Below, piece after piece: positions 46,355-54,797 of a DNA stretch of 64,000 nucleotides. The number at the start of each line of letters is the position of its first letter. Positions within the stretch are counted from its first letter, which is position 1. Made by a program: the position numbers and the translations under genes. Source of the stretch: Candidatus Delongbacteria bacterium (GTDB lineage: Bacteria > CAIWAD01). Location of the stretch: assembly GCA_020634015.1 (NCBI GenBank), contig JACKCN010000004.1, forward strand, positions 248,001 through 312,000. Reading direction: 5' to 3'. Below the pieces are notes generated by a model. That model did no database searches, was not told where the DNA came from, and worked only from the letters and a program-made list of their open reading frames with translations.

Positions 46355-46963
46355 GCTGGCAGGACGCCTGCTGCCACGCCAGCAACCTCCGCTGGCACAA
46401 CGCCTGCTGCAAGGCCAGCAACCGCCGCTGGCAGGACGCCTGCTGCAAGGCCAGCAACCACCGCTGGCACAACGCCTGCTGCAAGGCCAGCAACCGCCGC
46501 TGGCATCACGCCTGCTGCAAGGCCAGCATCCTCCGCTGGCATCATGCCTGCTGCAAGGCCAGCATCATTCGCTGGCACGACGCCTGCTGCAAGGCCAGCA
46601 TCCTCCGCTGGCATCATGCCTGCTGCAAGGCCAGCACCATCCGCTGGCACGACGCCTGCTGCAAGGCCAGCAACCGCCGCTGGCATCACGCTGGCAAGGC
46701 CAGCATCCTCCGCTGGCATCATGCCTGCTGCAAGGCCAGCATCATTCGCTGGCACGTCGCCTGCTGCAAGGCCAGCATCCTCCGCTGGCACAACGCCTGC
46801 TGCAAGGCCAGCAACCGCCGCTGGCAGGACGCCTGCTGCAAGGCCAGCATCCTCCGCTGGCACAACGCCTGCTCCAAGGCCAGCAACCACCGCTGGCAAG
46901 ACGCCTGCTGCCACGCCAGCACCCTCCGCTTGCACAACGCCTGCTGCAAGGCCAGCAACTGCC
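46355..46963. repeat. 36-bp tandem repeat array 1 (17 units)
   Basis: Seventeen head-to-tail units, each GCTGGC + A + 3 variable bases + CGCCTGCTGCAAG + GCCAGC + 7-base variable linker. Sixteen units are 36 bp and unit 10 (starting near 46679) is 33 bp. The GCTGGC/GCCAGC arms are inverted repeats, so every unit can fold. Variable positions are mainly the three bases after GCTGGCA (CAA, GGA, TCA, CGA and others) and the linker (AACCGCC, ATCCTCC, AACCACC, ATCATTC). No spacers, so not CRISPR. All frames lack stops because the period is a multiple of three; no frame has convincing coding features. Confidence 0.9.
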
Positions 46964-47274
46964 GCTCGATTCATCACTTGCTTCCCAAGCCTGAAGCACT
47001 AGATTTGTGGCCGTTCGGCAAGAGTTCCATGTTCAAGCCTTGACCGGACACCCCAGTGACCTGCCTCTAGGGTTCTCCGGGTTCGATCGATCTGTCGATC
47101 CGCCCGGCATTCTGTTTCCGACGACTGGACGGCTCCGGCCCGGCCATTCCGTTCCCTGACCTCATCCGTTCCTGCTGAACTCCAGGGAGAGCTCTCTCCG
47201 GCACACTCGATCGTGTCGGTGACACAGGCGCGAATCACGAATCTCTCTTCACAATGAACAGACGGAGGTACCCC
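46964..47274. other. Intergenic region upstream of paralog 2
   Basis: 311 bases. Not repetitive, and unlike the region upstream of paralog 1 (no 45-bp repeats). It must hold the paralog 2 promoter; no strong -35/-10 pair seen. Ends in the GGAGG site of paralog 2. Confidence 0.5.
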
Positions 47275-49696
47275 ATGAAACGATCGCTCACACTGCTGAC
47301 CTTGCTGGCGCTGGGCGCTGGCAGCGTCCATGCCGACGTCTCCCGCGTGACGCGGCAGGCGACTCCACAGGCGCCGGCAGCCCCTGCGCTGCAGGCTGCC
47401 CGCGACTGGGTCGAGCCCTCACCCGTCGTGCCGAAGGCGCACACTCGGCGCACCGACTGGGAAACCGTCGTGGTCGGCACCACCCGTTACGACTACCAGC
47501 ACAATGGCTCCACCAGCCGCATGCTGGCGGTTTCGTCCGATGGCATCGTCCACGGCTCCTTCATGGGAGGCGTCGATGCGGGAAACGGGCGTCGAGTGCA
47601 GGCCTGGTGCGTGGATCCCACGGACCTGAGTCTGACCGGTCCCACCGACGTGCTCTCACAGCGAACAGGCTATACCACCAGTGCGGTCACGGGCCCCAAT
47701 CCAGTCAATGCGCTTCCAGCCAACTCGGGCGTGGTGGGCATGCACAGCTCCACGCCTCCGGTATCCTGGCTGGCGGTGGATTTTGCGGGCTGTACACTGG
47801 CCTTCAACCTGATGCAGCACTCCGGTGACGACTACATCTGGCCCCATATCAGCGTGGACGGCATGGACCGCGTGCACATGGTGGGCTACGGCGCGGACGA
47901 CAGCGATGCCCCCAGCACCATCTTCTACGATGCCACCACGAACGGCACCAGCTGGGACAATGGCAGCTTTCTGGTGGTGAGTGACAACACCGAGTCCCTG
48001 GGCGCGGTGGCGGTGGCCAACAATCACAGCCAACGGGCCGCCGTAGTATATCTCGAGAAGACCGGCCCGGAGGATGTGCCCTACGACGGCCCCCCCGAGG
48101 GTGGGGAGATCGGGCGTCAGATTCATCATGATGTAAAGGCCTATCTGGCGGATGACGGCAATGTGTCGGCCCAGATCATGGCCGAGAATTCGATGAATCT
48201 CACGGACTACGGCCCGGGCTCGGAGTCGCCCTTCGGACCCTATGGCTGTCGTGGATATTCGGATGTGGACGGTCTCTTTGACATGAGCAACGAGGAGAAT
48301 CTGCACGTGGTGTTCTCCACGGCCGTGATGTTCACGGACACGCTGACGGTCCATGACGGCGACGGTGATACCAGCGAGCTGGTCTATTACAATTGGAATC
48401 TGGGGCGTGGTCAGATCTGGCACATGAATGTGGACACGGGTGAATGGAGCCACGTGGCGGGATACAATTCGGGCATCACCGAAGAAGACCTGTTCTACTC
48501 GCGCCCCCAGGCCTGGCGCATGTGGCGCGACCGGCCCTCGATCGCCGTGGACCCGAGCACTGGCTGGCTGTACACCATCTGGTCCGAGTACACCAGCGCC
48601 GACACCAGTGCCGCAGGGTTCTACAATGGCGAGATCATGGCCCGCTGCTCGGCCGACAACGGCCTGAGCTGGGGCCCCGCGGTGAATCTGACCGTGACTC
48701 CCAGCCCGGGTTGCACCAGTGGTGACTGTGATGCGGAAGATTGGCCCAGCCTGGCCGCCGTGGCCGATGGCGGGTTCCTCCACTTGACCTATGTGCACGA
48801 TCTGGATGCGGGCGGCATTCCCAACACGCCTCCGGAAGGCGCCGAGACTCTGAACGATGTGATGTACATGAAAGTGCCGGTGAGCGCGATTCCGCCGCAC
48901 ACGGGCACTCCTGGGAACGCCGCGGGCCACGTGGGTCTGGTCACCGACAGCCGCTGGTATTCCTGGACCTGTGACAGCTGGACGGGTGACACGGCCTTCC
49001 TCGACAGCACCCACTGGGTCGAGCCGGTGCATGTCTTCAACGAGAGTCCCTTTGACGTGCGCGTGGACAACATCGCCTTCTACCATCATCCCAGCGACCT
49101 GCTGGGCACGACCCGAGGACGGCGGCCTGATGGAGCTGGACCTGGAAGTCTTCGCCAACGGCGAGTGGATGAGCGCGATGGACTGGGATGGCTGGCTGCC
49201 CCAGTGGCGTGGCACCAAGTTCCGGGCGCACGTGTCCTACAGCGGTCTGCCCAACTACGACCAGCTGCTGGTGTTCCATTTCGCCGACCGCGAGGATCTG
49301 GTCTACCGCATTTCCTACGAGTCCAGTGACATGGCGGGCTGCCCCGAGGTCGGCATGCTCGACCGGACCCAGCTCGCGAGCTATTCCGGAATCGTGCTGA
49401 CCAACGTGGCCGTGGAAGGCAGCAGCCAACCCGCCGGGTTCGCCCTGGCCCAGAACTGGCCCAACCCCTTCAATCCACTGACCCGGATCGGGTTCAGCCT
49501 GCCGCGCAGCTCGGATGTACGCCTGAACGTGTACAACCTGCTGGGTGAATCGGTGGCGACTCTGGTGAACGGCCAGCTGGATGCGGGCAGCCACTCGGTG
49601 GACTTCGACGCCAGCGGTCTGGCCAGTGGTGTCTACATCTACACCCTGGAAGCCAACGGCCAGGCCGAGAGCCGCAAGATGGTGCTGCTGAAGTAG
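47275..49696 (+). pseudogene. Secreted sialidase-like protein, paralog 2, broken by one-base insertion
   Basis: ATG at 47275 with GGAGG five bases upstream; signal peptide 1-21, different from paralog 1's. The frame matches paralog 1 for ~612 residues, through YHHPSDLLGT, then shifts at an extra A at 49111 (GGCACGACCCGAGG here, GGCACGCCCGAAG in paralog 1) and, unrepaired, stops at 49329. The remaining ~195 residues including the sorting domain continue in another frame to 49696. Removing one base gives 806 aa, colinear with paralog 1. Without repair the product lacks its sorting signal. Either a real disruption or a sequencing error. Shares the Asp-box SADNGLSWG. Confidence 0.85.
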
Positions 49697-49717
49697 CCCG
49701 TCGACAGATCAGCTTTC

Positions 49718-49751
49718 AAATCCCCCGGTGGCTCTGGCTGCCGGGGGATTT
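49718..49751 (+). terminator. Terminator after paralog 2
   Basis: Same 11-bp stem AAATCCCCCGG / CCGGGGGATTT as after paralog 1; the ~85 bases from stop to array are identical in both copies. Confidence 0.7.
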
Positions 49752-49793
49752 CTCGTTCTGCGTGTCAAGATGTGTGGACGAACTGGAGTGGAT

Positions 49794-50290
49794 GCTGGCA
49801 CGACGCCTGCTGCCACGCCAGCATCCTCCGCTGGCAGGACGCCAGCTGCAAGGCCAGCACCCGCCGCTGGCACGACGCCTGCTGCAAGGCCAGCATCCTC
49901 CGCTGGCACAACGCCTGCTGCAAGGCCAGCAACCTCCGCTGGCAGGACGCCTGCTGCAAGGCCAGCAACCTCCACTGGCACAACGCCTGCTGCAAGGCCA
50001 GCAACCACCGCTGGCACGACGCCTGCTGCAAGGCCAGCAACCTCCGCTGGCACAGCGCCTGCTGCCACGCCAGCAACCTCCGCTGGCACAACGCCTGCTG
50101 CAAGGCCAGCAACCGCCGCTGGCAGGACGCCTGCTGCCAGGCCAGCATCCTCCGCTGGCATCATGCCTGCAGCAAGGCCAGCAACCGCCGCTGGCATGAC
50201 GCCTGCTGCCAGGCCAGCATCCTCCGCTGGCATCATGCCTGCAGCAAGGCCAGCACCCTCCGCTGGCAAGACGCCTGCTGCCAGGCCAGC
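49794..50290. repeat. 36-bp tandem repeat array 2 (14 units)
   Basis: Same unit as array 1, fourteen copies, all 36 bp, the last lacking its linker. Some units have CCTGCTGCCAC, CCTGCTGCCAG or CCTGCAGCAAG in place of CCTGCTGCAAG, and unit 6 begins ACTGGC. The order of variants differs from array 1, so the arrays have diverged by unit gain, loss and conversion. It ends ~55 bases from the sfsA stop on the opposite strand. Confidence 0.9.
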
Positions 50291-50344
50291 AGCCAGGCTG
50301 TCAGACGCCGTTGATCATGGAAGAATGAATGGAGGGAGGAACGA

Positions 50345-51040
50345 CTACAAGCGAATCTCCACGGGCCCCGTGGGCAGGATTCCCTCCGGGCCGGGATCAA
50401 AACGCCAGGCAATGACTTCCACGCCCCGGGCCACGGCCTCGCGCAGACCCGCGCACCAGGCGGGGTCTATGGAATCGGCGGGTCGGAAATACGCGCCATC
50501 CGCGCGTTGCACTGTCAGCAGCAGCACCGCCCGTTGGCCACGCTCGGTTTCGCGCATCAGATCGTGGAGGTGTTTCAGTCCCCGGCTGGTGACCGCATCA
50601 GGAAAGGCCACCGCCTCACCATCCAGGAGGCTGACATTCTTGACTTCGACATAACACAGGAGCTCGCCACGACGGGCCAGAAGGTCGATCCGGCTGTTCT
50701 CGCCGTAACGCACTTCGCCGCGCCAGTCGTCCCAGTCCTCAAAACCGGGAATCGCTCCGGAAGTGAGAGCCTCCAGGGCCAGGGCGTTGGCCCGGGAGGT
50801 GTTGACGCCAATCCAGCAGGTGCCGTTGTGCACCATTTCCAGAGTGTGGCGGTACTTGCGTGACGGATTCCCGCTGTCGGAAATCAGTGCGGGCCAGTCG
50901 TCGCCCACGCAGGTTTTCATGCTGCCCGAATTGGGCACGTGAACGGTCAGCAGCGAGCCATCGGCGCGGCGCACATCGGCCAGGAAACGTTTGTAGCGCT
51001 TCAGCAGGGTCACCGCTTCCAGCGGACTCTCAAACCGCAC
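50345..51040 (-). CDS. sfsA: SfsA-family protein (putative DNA/RNA nuclease)
   Basis: 231 aa, normal SfsA length. Family blocks: LLKRYKRFLADVRRADG, VHVPNSGSMKTCV, WIGVNTSRANALALEAL, YGENSRIDLLARRG, CYVEVKNVSLLDGEAVAFPDAVTSRGLKHL (elements EVKNVSL and FPDAVTSRG) and RADGAYFRPADSIDPAW. The D...E-x-K pattern is nuclease-like. E. coli SfsA was first linked to sugar fermentation; a nuclease role was proposed later. GTG start overlapping the AhpD-like stop by 11 bases. Confidence 0.92.
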   Translation of the reverse strand: MRFESPLEAVTLLKRYKRFLADVRRADGSLLTVHVPNSGSMKTCVGDDWPALISDSGNPSRKYRHTLEMVHNGTCWIGVNTSRANALALEALTSGAIPGFEDWDDWRGEVRYGENSRIDLLARRGELLCYVEVKNVSLLDGEAVAFPDAVTSRGLKHLHDLMRETERGQRAVLLLTVQRADGAYFRPADSIDPAWCAGLREAVARGVEVIAWRFDPGPEGILPTGPVEIRL

Positions 51041-51389
51041 CCGGGTTCTGCTCCAGTTCTTCCCAATAAAGGTGGATCCGACGGATGTGGGGAATGGTGA
51101 TCGATCCCCCGATCATCAGAGCGATGTCCAGCAGTTCGCGCAATTGGTCCAGGCTCACTCCCTGGCGCCGGCACTCGATGACGTGATATTGGATGCAATC
51201 TTCACAGCGCAGCACCAGACTGGCCATCAGCCCCAGCATTTCCTTCTGCCTGCAGTCAAGCGCGCCCGCTTCGAAGGTGCGTGTTTCAAGAGCAAGCATG
51301 CGTTTGCCCAGCAGGCTGGAGTTCTCGATGAAGCGTTCCTGAAGCGGTGCCCGCTCGCGGCTGAAGTCAAGGATCGAGGTGGTTGACAT
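51030..51389 (-). CDS. Carboxymuconolactone decarboxylase / AhpD-like protein
   Basis: 119 aa. The AhpD-fold active motif CEDCIQYH (C-x-x-C-x-x-x-H) lies at ~64-71, preceded by RQKEMLGLMASLVLR and followed by EVLD-like LRELLDIALMIGG, as in the CMD family. It probably acts as a small disulfide reductase or peroxidase partner. ATG at 51389, seven bases after the CBS stop; the longer frame lies inside the CBS gene and is rejected. Confidence 0.85.
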   Translation of the reverse strand: MSTTSILDFSRERAPLQERFIENSSLLGKRMLALETRTFEAGALDCRQKEMLGLMASLVLRCEDCIQYHVIECRRQGVSLDQLRELLDIALMIGGSITIPHIRRIHLYWEELEQNPGAV

Positions 51390-51396
51390 CTCGGGC

Positions 51397-51828
51397 CTAC
51401 CAGGAACCGCTGATGTAGTCATTGAGATGGCGGATCTCGTCCGCGCTCTCCTCGAGCATCGAGAAGACCAGATCGCCGATCGAGACCAGTCCCACCAGCT
51501 TGCCTTCGTCGTAGACCGGCATGTGCCGGATCTTGCTGCGGGTCATCACCTTCATCACATACTGCAGGCTGTCGCTGGGGGTGGCGATCAGCACATCGCG
51601 GGACATGATCTCCTCGACTCGCTGGTCGGCCAGCAGGCGGCCACCCGTGAGACCATTGCGAATGATGTCGCGCTCGGTGATGATGCCCACCACATCCTCG
51701 CCGCTGCGCACCAGCAGCGACCCCACCCGGTTCTCCACCAGCTGTTCCAGGGCATGACGCACGGTGGAGTCGGGACTCACGGAGAACACTTCCTGGCCTT
51801 TCTGCTTCAGCAATCGGGCGACGATCAT
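51397..51828 (-). CDS. Two-CBS-domain protein
   Basis: 143 aa, a stand-alone CBS pair (Bateman module). CBS1 ~10-65: VSPDSTVRHALEQLVENRVGSLLV, GIITERDIIR. CBS2 ~75-130: VLIATPSDSLQYVMKVMTRSKIRHMPVYDEGKLVGLVSIGDLV (elements IRHMPVYD and GLVSIGDLV). Such modules bind adenosyl nucleotides and act as energy sensors. ATG with a near-perfect AGGAGGAG site. First gene of the CBS - AhpD-like - sfsA unit. Confidence 0.9.
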   Translation of the reverse strand: MIVARLLKQKGQEVFSVSPDSTVRHALEQLVENRVGSLLVRSGEDVVGIITERDIIRNGLTGGRLLADQRVEEIMSRDVLIATPSDSLQYVMKVMTRSKIRHMPVYDEGKLVGLVSIGDLVFSMLEESADEIRHLNDYISGSW

Positions 51829-51920
51829 GGCTCCTCCTGAGAATTGTGTCGGGAACGGTCATCCGGGCAGCGGCGCGCCCGTCATGGAGCGGCGACAGCC
51901 CACGGGGATACGACCGTGTT

Positions 51921-51949
51921 TATATACGGCTTGCGACAGGATGGATAAA
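51921..51949 (-). promoter_or_regulatory. Possible promoter of the CBS-AhpD-sfsA unit
   Basis: Minus strand: TTTATC (51949-51944), 17-base spacer, TATATA (51926-51921), about 90 bases before the CBS start, in a locally AT-rich patch. Confidence 0.35.
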
Positions 51950-52059
51950 GAATCTTCGTGAGCCGTGGCAAATTCCTAAGTTCGCGGTCGCTCCAGTCGG
52001 GACGAGGGCAAAAAATCCGGAACTTCAGGGCTTCGGCACTTCAGAAGCTGGCCGGGTGC

Positions 52060-52067
52060 GCCGATAA
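52060..52067 (+). promoter_or_regulatory. Sigma-28-like -10 element before the FlgM-like gene
   Basis: GCCGATAA is identical to the flagellar sigma-28 -10 consensus and lies 35 bases before the GTG at 52103. The base positions where TAAA is expected read TCAG, so the -35 is poor. Confidence 0.3.
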
Positions 52068-52102
52068 GGCCAGTTGGATCCAAGCAGTCATGGGAGATTG
52101 GC

Positions 52103-52421
52103 GTGCACACTTCGACCCCCCAGTTCATCACCGTCTGCCGTCTGCTGGTTCGCAAGCTGGAATCGATTCCGCGCGAGATGCAGGTCGCAGCGGGAGTCCG
52201 TGCTGTCTTCGCTGATGGAAGACCTGAAGCAGCAGGGTCTGGTCTTCGACCGCAGCCTGGCCGCCGAACTTTTTGACCGGCTGGTCATGGAACCCGCCCT
52301 CGCCGACCCCGAACAGGTGGAACGACTCCGCCGCAAGGTCCAGGAAGGCAGCTACTTCAGCGAAGGGGTGCTGGAAACCCTGGGCGACCGCATCCTGCGC
52401 AGTTTCACCGACTTCGCCTGA
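52103..52421 (+). pseudogene. FlgM-like small protein, apparently frame-disrupted
   Basis: The C-terminal half, in the frame ending at 52421, reads ADPEQVERLRRKVQEGSYF and LGDRILRSF, close to the sigma-28-binding end of FlgM anti-sigma factors (V..LR..I..G.Y...A..LL). A GTG at 52103 with GGGAG six bases upstream opens a plausible N-terminus (VHTSTPQFITVCRLLVRKLE) in another frame. One extra G at 52183/52184 would separate them; deleting it gives 105 aa, normal FlgM size. Alternatively translation starts at GTG 52200 (73 aa, GGGAG only three bases away). Intact or broken is undecided. Flagellar genes at both window ends fit. Confidence 0.5.
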
Positions 52422-52453
52422 GGGAGCCCGTCCCCCGGAGCTCGCGGGGCCCC

Positions 52454-52491
52454 AAAAAAAAATTCGCTTCATGTGGCACCATGAAGCGAAT
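52454..52491 (-). terminator. Strong intrinsic terminator of the 22-codon ORF
   Basis: Minus strand: ATTCGCTTCATG pairs with CATGAAGCGAAT (12-bp perfect stem, six-base loop) and is followed by nine T. The strongest terminator in the window. Facing the other way it also lies after the FlgM-like stop. Confidence 0.85.
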
Positions 52492-52513
52492 CTCACAGGA
52501 ACACCTGCCGGAA

Positions 52514-52582
52514 TCATCCGCCAATGAGCCAGTGGACTTCATTGAGGAGATCCTTCAGCATCAGCACCAGTTGAAGAACCAT
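52514..52582 (-). CDS. 22-residue hydrophobic small protein or leader peptide
   Basis: ATG at 52582 with GGGAGG, five-base spacer; 22 codons and TGA; then the strong terminator 22 bases after the stop. The peptide (MVLQLVLMLKDLLNEV...) is a hydrophobic, probably amphipathic helix with two acidic residues, one Lys, one His and one Trp. Nothing else on this strand explains the terminator. Resembles small membrane peptides or type I toxins in size and nature, but no family is assigned. It lies just upstream of, and divergent from, the hybrid kinase gene. Could also be a non-coding RNA. Confidence 0.5.
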   Translation of the reverse strand: MVLQLVLMLKDLLNEVHWLIGG

Positions 52583-52664
52583 GGGGGCCTCCCAAGTGGA
52601 ATCATTGGTCTGACAGGGGGTGCCAGACGGAACTGAAAGTAACCAACGGGTGACTCACTATCCA

Positions 52665-54797
52665 ATGGAAAATCCAGAGCATCATGACGAACCGCGCCAT
52701 GAGGTGCCAACGGGTGCCAGGATGACGTCTTCCCTGCGGATCTACATCACGCTGGTGGCGGGTTTCGGACTGCTGTTGCTGGCCGGCTCCATCGCCAATC
52801 TGCTGCAGCAACCCGACAGCCAGCTTCTGCTGCTGCGCGCCATTCCATGGCTGCTGCTGGTGCTGGCGGTTTCGCGCTACGAGATCGTGGCGTCGGGCAG
52901 CGGCTCGGCCAGCACGATGAATTCCACCGTGGACTTCTGCCTGATCCTGACCTTCGGTGGCCCGCTGGCGATCTGCATCGGCGCGCTCAACGCCCTGTAT
53001 CTGAATCTGGTGCGCATGAAACGCCCCTGGTACAAGGCCCTCTTCAATGTCTCGCAGATTTCGATCAGCCTGCTGGGCAGCTCCCTGGTCTATTCGCTGC
53101 TGAAACTGCCCGACGCGGGCAGTGGCCCTCTTCGGCTGGCCCACCTCCCGGGATTCGCCGCGCTGGCGATCTCCTTCTTCGTGATCAATCAGTTGCTGGT
53201 GAGCGTGGCGATCCGCCTGGAAACCGGGATGAGTCTGGGCAGCCAGCTGCGCCGGATGCACTACTTCGATCAGCTGTCCAATGCCTTCGTGGCCTTCCTG
53301 GGCGTCACGATGTACTACATGTATCTGCGCACCGGCTGGGCGGGTGTGCTGCTGATGCTGTTGCCGATGGGCTGGCTGGTGCACCATTCGCGGCGCTTCA
53401 ACCTGCTCAAGGAGGTCCACGAGGAACTGGACCGCAAGACCCGCCTGCTCGAAGAAGGCAGTGTGGAGCTGACCAGCAAGAACTCGCGTCTGGAAGAACT
53501 GAATTCCAGCCTGAGCAATCAGAAGCGCACCCTGCAGAGCCAGGCCATCGCGATGGAGAACACCAATCGCGCGCTCAGCGAGAGCAATCGCCGACTCAAG
53601 GAAACCCAGGTCCAGCTGCTGCGCTCGGAAAAGCTGAAAGCCATGGGCCAGATGGCCAGTGGTGTGGCACACGATTTCAACAACATTCTCGGTGCGATCC
53701 TCGCCAAGGTGGAATTGCTGCGCCTGGGTTCTGCCGACGGCGGCGAAGTGCAGAAGGGGCTGGACCTGATCTACAAGAGCGCGTCCGACGGCGCGGTGCT
53801 GGTCAAGCGCATCCAGGATTTCACCCGGGGCGCGACCCAGGCTCTCCAGGATCCCGTGGACCTGGCCGATCTGGCCGAGGATGTGCTGGAAATGACGCGC
53901 CCCCTCTGGCGTGACAAGGCCCAGAAGATCGGCATCACCTACGATGTGATGAAACACATCGACAGCGGCCTGATGGTACTGGGCAATTCCACCGAACTGC
54001 GCGAAGTGCTGCACAACATCATCAACAACGCGCTGGAGGCCATGCCCAATGGCGGAGCGCTCGTGCTGCGCGGCCATCGCAGCGGCGACCGCGTGCTGCT
54101 CAGCATCAAGGATACCGGCCCGGGCATGACCTCGCTGGTGAGCCGCCGGATCTTCGAACCCTACTTCACCACCAAGGGCGTGCAGGGCAACGGGCTGGGG
54201 CTTTCGGTGTCACACGGCATCATCAAGCAGCACGGCGGCGAGATCGAAGTGGACAGCCAGCCCGGCGAAGGCACGCGCTTCCAGATCATCCTTCCCGCCG
54301 TGACCATGGAAAGCGACTACCCACTGAACATCGACCACCCGCGTCAGACACTGCATTCCATCCGCAGCGAGACTCCGCGCCGGGTACTGGTGGTGGACGA
54401 CGAGGAAGATGTGCGCAGCGTGCTGGTGGAAATCCTCAAGGCCATGGGTCACGAGGTGGACCAGGCGGACAGCGGCCGGGGCGGGGTGGAGAAATACCGA
54501 CGTTATGGCTATGATGTCGTGTTCACGGACCTGGGCATGCCCGATTTCAATGGCTGGGACGTGGCCAACCGCATCTGGCGCCGTGCCGTGGAAGAGAATG
54601 CAGGGGTCGTGCTGATTCTGGTCACCGGCTGGGGCACCCAGATCTCACAGCAGGAACTGCACGAGCATCACATCCACAAAGTGCTGGCCAAACCCTTCAA
54701 GATCAACGAAGTCAAGGAACTGATCGACCAACTGCCGGACCGACTGGGCAGCCTGGCGTCTCCACTCAATGAACAGGACAGCACAACCCTCCACTGA
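52665..54797 (+). CDS. Hybrid histidine kinase with C-terminal receiver
   Basis: 710 aa from ATG 52665; starts at GTG 52620 or ATG 52722 are possible, none with a strong ribosome site. Residues ~20-245: seven or so membrane helices forming a MASE-like sensor. ~250-325: coiled coil (ELTSKNSRLEELNSSLSNQ). HisKA with phospho-acceptor His336 in GVAHDFNNILGA, N box NNALEAMPNGG, G boxes DTGPGM and GNGLGLS. Receiver ~575-695: VLVVDDEEDVRSVL, acceptor Asp622 in VFTDLGMPD, Lys in VLAKPF. No DNA-binding domain, so the output partner is unknown. Its 3' end overlaps the methyltransferase by 29 bases. Confidence 0.9.
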   Translation: MENPEHHDEPRHEVPTGARMTSSLRIYITLVAGFGLLLLAGSIANLLQQPDSQLLLLRAIPWLLLVLAVSRYEIVASGSGSASTMNSTVDFCLILTFGGPLAICIGALNALYLNLVRMKRPWYKALFNVSQISISLLGSSLVYSLLKLPDAGSGPLRLAHLPGFAALAISFFVINQLLVSVAIRLETGMSLGSQLRRMHYFDQLSNAFVAFLGVTMYYMYLRTGWAGVLLMLLPMGWLVHHSRRFNLLKEVHEELDRKTRLLEEGSVELTSKNSRLEELNSSLSNQKRTLQSQAIAMENTNRALSESNRRLKETQVQLLRSEKLKAMGQMASGVAHDFNNILGAILAKVELLRLGSADGGEVQKGLDLIYKSASDGAVLVKRIQDFTRGATQALQDPVDLADLAEDVLEMTRPLWRDKAQKIGITYDVMKHIDSGLMVLGNSTELREVLHNIINNALEAMPNGGALVLRGHRSGDRVLLSIKDTGPGMTSLVSRRIFEPYFTTKGVQGNGLGLSVSHGIIKQHGGEIEVDSQPGEGTRFQIILPAVTMESDYPLNIDHPRQTLHSIRSETPRRVLVVDDEEDVRSVLVEILKAMGHEVDQADSGRGGVEKYRRYGYDVVFTDLGMPDFNGWDVANRIWRRAVEENAGVVLILVTGWGTQISQQELHEHHIHKVLAKPFKINEVKELIDQLPDRLGSLASPLNEQDSTTLH

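Noticed and set aside
46355..46963. CRISPR array (36-bp period)
   Set aside because: Units are directly adjacent with no unique spacers, and no cas genes are nearby.
46270..46977. 235-aa Ala/Gly/Val-rich protein on the minus strand
   Set aside because: It is the array read in one of several equally open frames. The equivalent frame in array 2 has no comparable start, and unit differences are not synonymous.
47050..47110. tRNA-like GGTTCGATCGATC segment
   Set aside because: No acceptor stem or D arm can be drawn around it.
52602..54077. 491-aa minus-strand gene that would own the 52454 terminator
   Set aside because: It is the antisense shadow of the histidine kinase, His/Gln-rich and without motifs; the 22-codon ORF explains the terminator better.
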